64,000 nt of DNA. It comes from Byssothecium circinans. Taxonomy: Eukaryota; Ascomycota; Dothideomycetes; Pleosporales; Massarinaceae. The notes under the pieces are model-generated. The model worked only from the letters and a program-made list of their open reading frames with translations, did no database searches and was not told the origin of the DNA. The stretch covers positions 482,559 to 546,558 of the forward strand of contig ML976979.1 in the NCBI GenBank assembly GCA_010015675.1. The letters run 5' to 3'. A program made the position numbers and the translations under genes. This document shows, piece after piece, positions 54,382-64,000 of this stretch (positions are counted from its first letter, which is position 1; every line of letters begins with the position of its first letter).

Positions 54382-56198
54382 GATGGCGATGGCGATGGCG
54401 ATGGTGACGATGTTGGCGTTGGCGTCTGTCGTGGCTTCTGTATTCGTTGCGCGGCGTGCGTGCGTGCTTTCCGTTCCAGGTCGTCAGCGTCCCGACGGGA
54501 AGTAGCGATCTGTCGTGCTCGGGTTCCGCACCATCCGGGCACTTGAATGTCGTCGTCTGTGGTGATGTCGCAGGCGGTGATGATCTCTACAGGTAGGAAT
54601 GGGAGTACGGTTCGCAGAAGGTGGAGGCAGCTCGGCGGGTGGGCGGCGCGGATGCAATAAAGAAAACAGACGGGATGTTTGGGCCAGCTGATGACTGGTG
54701 AGATTCAAGTCTGGGGTCGCTTAGCGTTGACGTCTGGGGCTTCATCCATGCGGGGAAGGGATGAGCGAAGACGCCCTCGACGAATAATCACGATGCATGC
54801 TTGCTGCCGGCGAAGGATGCACCCCCCGGCCGCCCAATTTATGAAATCTGAAATCGCCGTCCCCGTCTTATTTTCGCAGCCTCGTCGTCACTAAAGGCAT
54901 ATTGATAGGATCAACGGCGAGGGCCAGAGGCTTGTTGCGAGTTCATCCGTCGAAGTCCTCAAGCGCCTGCGTGGACTTCGACCCTCTCCACTTCGCCCAG
55001 CATGGGCCTGCAGCTCGCCTCTCCACACCATCATGTTCCCCAAGACGCAGGAATCGATTGCCATTTTCCGCTGGCCCCAACAGAGACGGACTACCTGTGA
55101 ATGATCCTCCATCCAGAGCATGCTGCCATGCTCGTAGTTGTGCTCCTGCACCGCTCAGCGACGATCCAATCAAGACATGCAGCAAGGTAGCCCATCGTTT
55201 CCGCCAAGCGATCGCTCTTTGGTCCCTGCTTGTCCATATGACTGCCTTTGTTCGTAGACAACACTCTACGTGCCACAGAGGCGCGTGTCGATATTGTGCG
55301 TTGAGCGTCGCTGGGCATGGGTCTTGGAATGCCGGCGCCATCGTACCGCACCGCACCGCACCGCACTGCACTTGCCCTTCGAGAAGCTGGAAGAATACAA
55401 AACTTTGGCTGTGGTAGTGGCGCTCAAGAAGATCAAATGGACACGCGCCTCTGGTCAGGCGATGCCTCCATTGATTTGTGGCGCGCGCCATGATTTCGTA
55501 CACAACCTAGCGCAGCATCTTGAAGGCTTTCAGCAGCAGCTTGTTAGTGCTCATGATAGCCAAGCAGCAACCTGGTGCGAGAATTCTTCAAGAATGTTAA
55601 TGTTGATGGAGTAGAGATTCGCCATCATCTTCGCTGATTGCGTTGGAGATGTCCTTGTTGGTATAGCTGGATAAATGTTCGTTAGCAGCCTTCCGGGTTG
55701 CGGCCAGATCGTGCCGTCTTACAGCTATAACATTGGCTGTGATATAGTTAGCCTGTCGCAGCATCGTGAGCCTCGCACAGAGCCGCCTCATGTGCGCCAT
55801 CTGCTGATCGTGTCGATAAGTACCGGATGCTGCCGACGGTGCCTGATAGACGCTGTGTGTAATCAGGGACATAATATATGCTGCAGGGTTTGCCACCCGG
55901 CTGTACAAGCATTGGACTGATTGCATCATTTGAAGAAGCAAGTATGCCTCTGCCCTGTGCCAAGGGAATGTGCTTTACGACGTGGAGCACGGATGCTTCC
56001 ACGAAGCTTCTATCATATCGAGGCCTGTCAATACCCCTGGTAGATGGTTGACTGACCATGCCGTGCACGCTGTGAGGTGGTTGGGAGGCAAAGTTGTGGG
56101 CTGTATATATTAACTGTACCAAAGTATTGATTGGAACACGCCTGGCTTCTCGGTGTGAGCCCACAAGTACCAGGCCCGAATGTGGGGAGGTTATGGCC
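54382..56198. other. 1.8-kb upstream region of facB and 3' flank of the SET gene
   Basis: Long promoter/5' UTR space, common for a highly regulated factor. Six-base GATGGC units lie at about 54380-54403, against the facB start codon, and a CCGCA pentamer run lies at 55346-55366. Large frames here, including 186 codons at 55503-54943 on the minus strand, show no family features. Confidence 0.5.
54484..54534 (-). promoter_or_regulatory. Candidate upstream ORF in the facB leader
   Basis: An ATG 153 bp before the facB start opens a 16-codon reading frame (MVRNPSTTDRYFPSGR) ending in TGA. If the transcript starts upstream of it, the frame could dampen translation. Transcript start is not visible, so this is only a candidate. 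Confidence 0.35.
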
Positions 56199-57871
56199 TT
56201 ATGTAAAGTCTACCTGTTCTTCTGCACCGTCGTTCTCGTCGTCGATGAGTCCTAGGTAACGCTGAACCGTTTCAGTATCGAGCAGTGTTGCTTTCTATTT
56301 GGAGGGAAGCGTTAGCAAGCTGCGTGAAAAGAATACCAGTTCCGGATGGAAACAGTGGAACGGTCCCAAGTCGTAGGGCACAATGCATCGCCATATCGAT
56401 CTTTGAGTGGTCATGCCCTTACCTCACTTTCGAGAGCAGACGCTGCTCTTTGCAGCATATCAAACTCCAGGGAACGCAGTTGGGCAGCAAGCTCCCAAGG
56501 TCCTTTTCGAACGGTGTTGGTGCGTTCGATATCACCCACAGCTCTTAGTGTCTCAATCTGCTCGTCGACTCGATTTTGCATAAGCACAACGGCTCGCAGT
56601 TGGAACACTTCCCATAGAGGATCTTCTTCCAAGTAGCCACGTAATTTGAGTGTATCGTTGAGTTCCCGCTCCTTCCAGAAAGACTGAATTTCCTTCTTTC
56701 CGTCGATGGTTTGCTTGACCTTGAAGTCCAATCCGTCTTCTTCGTTGACGACCACGAGCCATACATAATCGCTGCTCCACTGTGTGCGTCCATGCGTATC
56801 GAACAGTCGAAAACCCGGTGCTGAGTTATTAACATACAGCTTGGCTGGACGAAGTGGATCATCATCTGGAATGTCTAGGTCAAGTAACATTGTCTGAGCA
56901 GAGCTCATCGTGCTCTCCAGGAACCCATATGAGAATAGGTTTTCGCAAGCTCCCTTCTCGTCGCCATACGTAATGGTTACCTCGCCGCCTTGTTTGATCT
57001 CTTTGCCGTCCCTCAATACTAACACTCCATTTCCATTCTCGTTGGTATCGTAGAGCGCTGCTGTTGCATCTCCAGAAGCGTGATTTGCCATGTCTATGCC
57101 AGGCACCATAGCATCGCCGACATTCGGGAATTCCAGCGCTCTGGACCGATACATTGCATCGAGACGTAGCCAGTCGTCAAAAGTAACCACACCGTCGTCT
57201 TCATCCCACCAGTATTTCGCACACCAGCCTAGGGTCTCGGTTGCAGTGCGAACATTTTCGAATTCGCGCAGCAGGCTATTCAGCTTTGCTCGCACCGCAG
57301 GCTGAAGCGTCGTACCGGCCAGCAAGTCCCGCTCTTCTTCTGTCCAAACGGTTGGTAACAACTCGTCGGGCAAAAATTTGATATACCTGATAAAAATCAG
57401 ACGAGGGGAAAGCGGCATGTGGAAGGCTGCCCATACTCAGACAAAGGATTGTGGACACCAATGTCTTTGATATCTGGACAACAGATGGTCGCTTGCATGA
57501 GTAGGAACATCAGAACCGCGCCCCGTGTCGTCTACCGCGTTGTATCAGTGCTATTCGTGCCTTTGAGCAGGCGACCTTACCCTTCCGAAGTCGCCCAAAG
57601 CATGGAGCACTTCTCGAAGATGTTGGTCGGACTTGGCAGCAAGCTCAACGTTTTGGCGGCAGAGTATCAATTCTTTGGGAACCGAGATCAGGGGTCCGCT
57701 TTTGTTACTAGCAAGCTCACGGTCTGCGATGACGGTTGAGCCACGATGCTCGAAACCGGGCAGTGGACCAATTCCGACGCCGTCAAACTTGATGCCATTG
57801 AAGTTGGCCCAGGTTGGCAGACGTTCAACAGGCTCTCTCAACCATCCTGCCGTTCTGCCTCTCCGGATCAT
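56199..57871 (-). CDS. SET-domain protein lysine methyltransferase (RKM/SETD3/6-like)
   Basis: Four exons, 57871-57581, 57531-57437, 57386-56423, 56294-56199; introns of 49, 50 and 128 bp. The product is 481 aa from the ATG at 57871; an additional upstream exon around 57990-57900 is possible, so the N-terminus is uncertain. The SET core includes WANFNGIKFDGVGI, LPGFEHRGSTVIADREL, VPGIDMANHASGDA (the NH-type cofactor motif), and GGEVTITYGDEKGACENLFSYGF with the conserved Tyr. A C-terminal helical substrate-binding region follows, as in ribosomal and cytosolic lysine methyltransferases (Rkm1, SETD3). The substrate is not determined. Confidence 0.82.
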
Positions 57872-58491
57872 ATTTGGCCACGTATATGGGGCTCCGTAAT
57901 GCCGTCTTCAACAGCTTGCAGAGGAAATTGCAGATGCCAGTACAGACCACCTGGAGATTGTGAGTCCTTGTCGTCCAGGTCAGTTACCATGGACATAGCG
58001 AGGCAACAACAAACAAATACACGATAACAACAGGGGAGGCCTACCTCAAGCCGTGTGGAGTCACTGGAGCGAGAAGGGGTCGACTGTTGTTGTGAGCACG
58101 ATTGGCTGGTTGCCGTCTGAAACGAGAGCTAGACGGCGGGCAAAGGAGCACCAACCCCATTGGGCCTAGCCGAGGCCGTGCGTTGTTTACATCCCAAGCA
58201 TCATGTTGTCGTGGGCGCTCGCATTTCTACAGCGTCCTCTCCCACCGTCCGCAACATCGCATCTTTACCATTCTTCCACACCGGGCGCTTGACAATTGGA
58301 CCTGCGCGCAGTCTCTGCGACCCGACTCCCAGCACGTGTATCCGTCCCATCCCCCGTGCGCCCAAAGCTGCTCTTAAAGACTGCTGAGGCCTCGTGCTCA
58401 CTCTGCCCGCAACAACATTTGAACGGTCGCAAGCCGCAGTCGGTCTTTCCTCAGGCCTAAATAGCCCTCGGCGGGTTGCGCCTTCCTCAGC
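57872..58491. other. Divergent region between SET gene and Cdc14
   Basis: 620 bp separate the called start codons. The part up to about 58000 may contain an extra 5' exon of the SET gene. Confidence 0.5.
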
Positions 58492-60534
58492 ATGTCTGCG
58501 CCGCAGCGAACCAAGGTGGCGCGCACCGCGACGTCGTTTGGGTCTGTGATCGAGTACATTCAGGGTACGCAAAACAAAGCCCATAACAAAGCCATTTCCG
58601 GCGCACGAGGACTAACAAAACTTCTAGATCGACTCTATCTTGCTTCATATACGTCTCCGCCTACGGCTGACACGCCATTCCCCTACCCGCGCCAGAGCCA
58701 GTCGCCGTCAAAGCGGTCGTCGAAAGCGCAGCCAGGCCCCGTCTCCAAAGGCCCCAAGGTCAGCCCGCCAGTGTACTTCACCATCGACCACACTCTCCTC
58801 TACAATGCATTCCATGCCGATTTCGGCCCACTGCACATCGGTCACTTGTACCGCTTTGCCGTCCAGCTGCACGAGGTGCTGGGCGACCCGGCGAACGAGG
58901 AGCGAGGAGTTGTCTTTTGGAGCATGGCAGACTCGAGAAGTGAGATGTTCATCCGCGAACGCTTGCGCGCACTGCTAACTCTGAGAAGGCCGAGCGAACG
59001 CTGCATGCATTCTCGCGTGCTACATGGTGCTGATCCAGTCGTGGCCGCCACATCTTGCACTTGCGCCCATTGCGCAGATGGACCCGCCGTGCATGCCATT
59101 TCGCGACGCAGGTTACAGCCAGGCAGACTATGTGCTAAACATCCAAGATGTCATTTACGGTGTCTGGAAAGCGAAGGAAGAGGGTCTATGTGGGTTGAAG
59201 GACTTTTGCTTGGAAGAGTGCGTATCCGCCTTCGTGCTTGACTGCGCCGTGCTAACTTGAACAGATACGAGAAGTATGAGCGCGTCGATATGGGAGATTT
59301 CAACTGGGTCACGCCCGATTTCCTCGCATTTGCCTCGCCGCAAATCAAGCCCGTCAATGAGATCCCCGCAAGCTCGCCATTATATAACACGCTACCTTCG
59401 ACCATTGGCGAGGTGCAGCGCTCTGCCTTACCGAGCCCTTTCAAGAACGTGCTGTCGCACTTCTGCTCACGAAATATCGGTCTCGTAGTACGACTGAACT
59501 CGGAACTCTATTCGTCGACATACTTCACGAAGCTTGGAATACAGCATCTGAACATGATTTTCGATGATGGAACATGCCCCCCACTTTCCCTCGTCCGCAA
59601 GTTCATCAACCTGGCGCACGAAATGATCACAGTGCAGAAGAAGGGTATCGCTGTGCATTGCAAAGCCGGTCTTGGTCGTACAGGATGCTTGATTGGAGCG
59701 TACTTGATCTACAAGCACGCTTTCACCGCCAACGAGATCATTGCATACATGCGATTTATGCGCCCCGGAATGGTGGTTGGCCCCCAGCAGCACTGGCTTC
59801 ACCTGAATCAATCCACTTTCCGGGAGTGGTGGCATGAGGATACAATGAAGGCAAAATTTGCTGAGTTGATGCCTTCCACACCGACGAGGTCACCCCACAA
59901 GCAGCGCTACGTGAGCAATGGTCAGACGTACACACCTCCTAACGGCTCGCAGAAGCGCTCTGCTCTAGGTGAGATTGAATCGAATGGACAGAGCAACGTG
60001 GGTAGTTCGATAGGAGTGCAGGAGGACAACCTTCCTGTCCCAACGCCCGGCCAGCCAAGGAAGACTAGCAAGCTCTATGGCAACGGCATGAGCATGCGAT
60101 CGCCGCTCCGCAATCACGAGAACGAGCCATTTGTGAAGTCGGAAGTCAGGACTGAAGTCGCTCGATTCGAGGGGGAGACAGACGAAGAGTACCATCTACG
60201 CCAGATTGCTCGTAGGACGACGTCACGGTCACCGATGGCGAGGGCAGACAAGGAACGTAGGGCAATCAGTATGGTCACAACTAAGACATCAATGACCTCG
60301 ACAACATGGAAGTATGGCGGAGAGAGCGACACGGAGAACACGGCACCAGCCGGTGCGCGACCCAGAACCCCCGGGGCCAAGGAGAAGAGCGGAAGCGGCA
60401 CTGGAAGCATCAGCGTAGGCAAGGTCCGCGCCAGCCCATCCCGACGAAGCACGGAGAACAAGGCGGGCGTACGGAAAACGAGCGGCAGAGTAGGATCGGT
60501 TGGCAGCACCATCACTCGACCCAAACCTTCATAA
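58492..60534 (+). CDS. cdc14: Dual-specificity phosphatase Cdc14
   Basis: Four exons, 58492-58564, 58628-58939, 58989-59217, 59265-60534; introns of 63, 49 and 47 bp. The product is 627 aa. The N-terminal Cdc14 domain includes IEYIQDRLYLASYTSPP, VYFTIDHTLLYNAFHADFGPL and CYMVLIQSWPPHLALAPIAQ across junctions. The catalytic domain carries YFTKLGIQHLNMIFDDG (general acid Asp) and the P-loop VHCKAGLGRTG (catalytic Cys about residue 337), then MRPGMVVGPQQHWLH. The C-terminal ~230 residues are basic, Ser/Thr-rich and disordered. Family knowledge: it reverses Cdk phosphorylation at mitotic exit and in cytokinesis or septation, and is held in the nucleolus until anaphase in yeasts. Confidence 0.94.
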
Positions 60535-61147
60535 TACCCCTTCCTTTGGAAAGCTTGTTGAGTTCCAGCATATGCATTGCACCCGCATTCCGCATTAACG
60601 ACCTACGGCGTCCTCCCGACTAAAACTGTTCTTAACGATTCGTTCCAAGTCCCTTCCTCCCGGCACAGGATCGACTATGTTGTCTGACTTTTTAGACTTA
60701 CTGCTATACATAAGACCGTCTGCTGGCTGGGCGTTTGGATCGCATACTCTCCCTCTCCTGTGCATATGGGTCGATCGGTGTCTGTCTGTCTATCTGGATG
60801 AATCGGCGTTCTGGGGCTGGGGTGGTTTGATGTTTCGTTCCCTTTCTCTTCCCCTTCCCCCATCCTGTGTCGTCATAAACTCTGTGGTCTCTCTCGCACT
60901 CTGTCGTGCTTTTCTGTCTGCTTTCCTTTTTTTTCGTCGCTTACGGGCTCTGGATTCTCTGATGGTTATCTCGATGGCATTTTCGTTGCGGATGCGTAGC
61001 GTCATGACCCGTGTATGAAATTACGAGAGCGTATCAAAGTTAGGCTGCGTATTAATTCGTGCGAATAAAGTTCAAACTCACTCAGTCAACGGTGTTATGT
61101 GTGGCGTGATGCAGTGAATGAGTGATCTTGATGCGACCGACTAGTCC

Positions 61148-61181
61148 AGGTTCAGGTTCAGGTCCGGGTTCGGGTTCAAAG
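61148..61181. repeat. Hexamer TTCAGG/TTCGGG tract
   Basis: Five consecutive, slightly varied 6-bp units. Confidence 0.75.
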
Positions 61182-62000
61182 GATAAACGTACCCGTAGTA
61201 GGCACGCAATGAATACGCCAAACCATTCATACTACTCGTGTTTAAGCAGGCGCCAGATCAGGTTGGGAAACGAGACAAGTAGCATCGATACCTATCTATA
61301 TATACTTGGCCACACAGAACCTCAAACGGAAGCGTTCCAGAAGCTCTTCAGAACTTCAGCCATGTGGCACCCAAGTAGGCGGCGGTATCCCAGCGACGGT
61401 CGTTCGAGAAAATCCAAAGCATCCCCTTCTTTAAATACGACGGTTGACGGTTGTAAACACTGATGCTGCTTGGAATTTTATGTTCCCCTTCCCTGGCGCT
61501 CCTCCCATCTCTGCGAGCGACATTGAGGTCGCTACTTTAAGCACGTGTTAGGTTTCGATCGCAATTTCGGAGCTCGTGGATCGCAACTCGTTTGCCCACA
61601 ATAATGGTGATGATGAATCATGGATGGTGAGGAGATTTAGATCGTCAATGAGCTGCCAATATAAGTACAGGCGTACGCGTTGGTGTTGTAGATCGGATCG
61701 GATCGATACCTTGGAGAAGAAAGACGTTACCGTACGGCAACCGTGGACGGTCCGACGTCGATTCATGTAATGCCTTAGATAAGAAGTAAGCTACAGGACT
61801 GTCAGGAGCGCATACAAACGATGGTGTTATTCTTAGACGGAGTCCATGATATGGAATGTATGTACTCGTACGGTTTTTACGTTTGTTACGTGTATCATTG
61901 CCAGGTGGTATGTATCTATACAGACTTATTCTCTAACCCAGTCCAAGAACTTAAAGTCCCAAGAGAACCCCAAAGGTCAGCCAATTATGCCCGAACTACG

Positions 62001-62019
62001 TATATATATATATATATAT
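62001..62019. repeat. (TA)n microsatellite
   Basis: Uninterrupted TA dinucleotides in the convergent spacer. Confidence 0.9.
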
Positions 62020-62195
62020 CCAAAAACCCCGAACCAAGTACAAGAATTCGCTCGATCGCTCGTCAAGACGCCGCGTAAATGCTAATGTCTCATGCAAACA
62101 AAAAAACAAAGAGGGTACATTTCACACATGCCAGTCATGACTTCAAAAACATGCCACATTCGCTCTCTTCCCCCTCATTCCCTGCTCAACTCAAC

Positions 62196-64000
62196 TCAAT
62201 TCTCCTTCCCCCAATCGTCCCACTCCCCAGTCTCCGCCGTTCCATTCGGGTTCCCCTCTGACATGGCTATAGGATCCGGACTCTTGCTCCTTCTCCTAGT
62301 CTTTCCTACCTTTGGCGGTACATTCAAAAAGTCGTCAGGTATATCATTCCAATCCTTCGTATTCCTCTGCAAAGCAACGATCCTCGACGGAGGGGGTGCT
62401 CTTCTAGTTTCTTCACCACCAGCATCATCACCCTCGTAGTCGTCTTCATCCTCATCTTCAGAAATATAGTTGTACTGATCAAACTTCTTGCGATCGAGGT
62501 TTTGCAACTGAACGTCACCATCCGCATACATGCCACTTTCGCGACCAAGGATCTGATCAGCTTTACTCGGACTGCGGCGGCCTAGCGAGGGCGTCGAGAT
62601 GATACCGTTAGACGTGGTCAGGTACCTGGCTTCTTCACCGTGCCGTCGGGGTTGCTGCCACTGGGGCTGGCGGGGCAGTCGGGGCGTGGGCGGGGAGAAG
62701 CGGTTCCGTTGCCAGCTATCGGGATTGCGCCTGAATTCAGCTTCAGTAGGTGAATCTACGCCCCAACCAGCTGCGCGCTCACGCTGCTTTTGTATTCGAT
62801 CTTCCGCCTCTCTTTCTCGCCGCAGCCGCTCGCAGGCTGCGACCCATTTGGGACTAGCTTCCCATGACCAGCCGTCGCCCGTTGTGTTGCATATAGGTAT
62901 GGGCCAGAGAAGTGGGGAGGGACCGAAGATGTGGCCGAGGTTGCGCTTCCAGCCTAGATCGAAGGCGTTGGGGAGGAGCTCGTTGTCGCGCTCTTCGAGG
63001 TAGGAATCGTAGCGATCTTGATGCTGTTGTCGTTCGCGCTGCTCGTAGGAATAATTATTAGGGGGTGAATAGCCGTTGCTCGTTGGTGCTGGGGAGCGGG
63101 AAAGCGCTCTTGAGGGGGTCGATTCGCCCTCTTCGGGTCTGGTGACACCGGGAAGAGCGTTCGCATGGATCTCACGGAGCTGGTCACTGATACTTAGTCG
63201 TCCATTAGCTTGTGCGTCGATGTAGTTGCGGTCGTTGAGTTGAGCTTTCATGCTGTTGCGGATCGGTGAAAGATAGCGCGTTTTCTCCAGACTCTCAATC
63301 GTCGTCCGGCCCCTGACTGTTAGCCAAATGTGCCATGCAGTGAAACCCGCTAGAACGAGGCCAATAATGCCAGAGAGCACGGCCAACAGAACGTAATTCA
63401 CTGGCATGAAGGAGTCCGTGACCTGTCCATCTCGTAAAATCTCAGTCCACACCCATGTCGCAGATGTCGCGAAGCAGACCCAGCAAAAGAGAGTTGTGTA
63501 TATAAGGAATAAGAGGAAGGCTTTGTAATTGCGAAGGCCGACGCAGGTTGCCAGCCAAGGGCAGTGGTGGTCCATCTTCAGTACGCAGCGCTTGCACGAC
63601 GAGCAGTGATGAGAGCGGTCCGGCTTCTTCGTCTGACACTTCTTGCAGAATCTGAGGTCACCCGTCGAGGACTTGACGGTGAACGACGTGTACTGCTGCC
63701 CTCCCTCCTCCTGTGTCGGTAAATGAGTATAGCCATTATTTGGGTTGAGCGGCGAGCCCGGATCGGTGAAAACGGCGGTCGTGTAGCTCCAATTGAGCAA
63801 GAGGTAGAAGAAGACGCCAAGGAAGGAGGTGAATTTGCCTGTGCAAGTCAGTAAACCAACTCCTTCACGAACCCTAATCGTAGTTTACCTGTCCAGGCAT
63901 TTTTCGCGGGCTGGAATCCGATGCCGGCCTCGACCCAGACGGACCATGATGTCAAACCGTACACGAATAGCAGCGGGAAGTACGTGACGGCGACGCAGCA
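62196..64000 (-). CDS. DHHC palmitoyltransferase (Pfa3-like), 5' end beyond the window
   Basis: Two exons are visible, 64000-63889 (open at the window edge) and 63838-62196, with a 50-bp intron (GTAAAC..CAG). The visible product is 584 residues; the start and first membrane helix are missing. The rebuilt sequence TYFPLLFVYGLTSWSVWVEAGI and AWTGKFTSFLGVFFYLLLNWSYTTAVFTDPGSP gives the second helix, and the Cys-rich DHHC domain reads CKKCQTKKPDRSHHCSSCKRCVLKMDHHCPWLATCVGL with the catalytic Cys after DHH. Two more helices follow, then a long disordered, acidic C-terminal tail (EDEDEDDYEGDD). Family knowledge: S-acylation, for example of Vac8 by yeast Pfa3 at the vacuole. The specific target here is inferred only. 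Confidence 0.9.

Larger units (their letters stand above)
60535..62195. other. 1.66-kb convergent spacer between cdc14 and the palmitoyltransferase
   Basis: Nothing coding recognised. TTCAGG/TTCGGG hexamers lie at 61148-61181 and a (TA)n run at 62001-62019. Confidence 0.5.

Noticed and set aside
54943..55503. 186-codon minus frame upstream of facB
   Set aside because: High in Cys/Trp/His/Arg without domain features; looks like a chance frame in the GC-rich promoter region.
55748..56164. 138-codon minus frame beyond the SET gene's 3' end
   Set aside because: No recognisable family, no signal, and no support from splice structure.

Overview
The window comes from a filamentous ascomycete nuclear genome (Pezizomycotina; Dothideomycetes is my best guess, by inference). 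The evidence is short introns (mostly 47-140 bp, GT..AG, with CTAAC/CTGAT-like branch sites), a facB/CAT8 orthologue, a NACHT-WD40 type immune receptor, secreted GMC and berberine-bridge oxidoreductases, and a kinase relic broken only by in-frame stops, as repeat-induced point mutation (RIP) would leave it. Splice junctions were worked out by hand from frame continuity and family motifs. No tRNA, rRNA or CRISPR array was found.

Layout. 0-5.5 kb is an accessory, gene-poor stretch: the 3' end of a WD40 receptor with twelve near-identical 42-residue repeats, then a dead protein kinase. 5.5-9.9 kb holds a GMC oxidoreductase and a BBE-type FAD oxidase in the same orientation. 10.5-25.5 kb is housekeeping: a PQ-loop transporter, a conserved membrane protein, the Bre2/Ash2 COMPASS subunit divergent from bystin, a DUF427 protein, an alternative NADH dehydrogenase, an aromatic amino acid decarboxylase and a small disordered protein. 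25.8-27.3 kb is repeat-rich with purine-rich degenerate satellites. 27.5-38.8 kb holds two DUF676-type lipases, a GPI-type Cys/Ser-rich surface protein, an RNA exonuclease (Rex3-like) and a DUF3431 protein. An assembly gap of 60 N sits inside a 17-bp minisatellite between the second lipase and the exonuclease. 40-45.3 kb holds an F-box protein and an AIM9-like phosphotransferase. 47-64 kb holds a small unknown protein divergent from KTI12, then facB, a SET-domain methyltransferase, Cdc14 and a DHHC palmitoyltransferase cut by the window end.

How they fit together. Most genes are unlinked housekeeping functions (histone methylation, ribosome and tRNA biogenesis, mitosis, respiration, acetate regulation). 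The stretches most likely to hold accessory biology are the receptor/kinase-relic end, the two-gene redox pair, and the unexplained satellite block.
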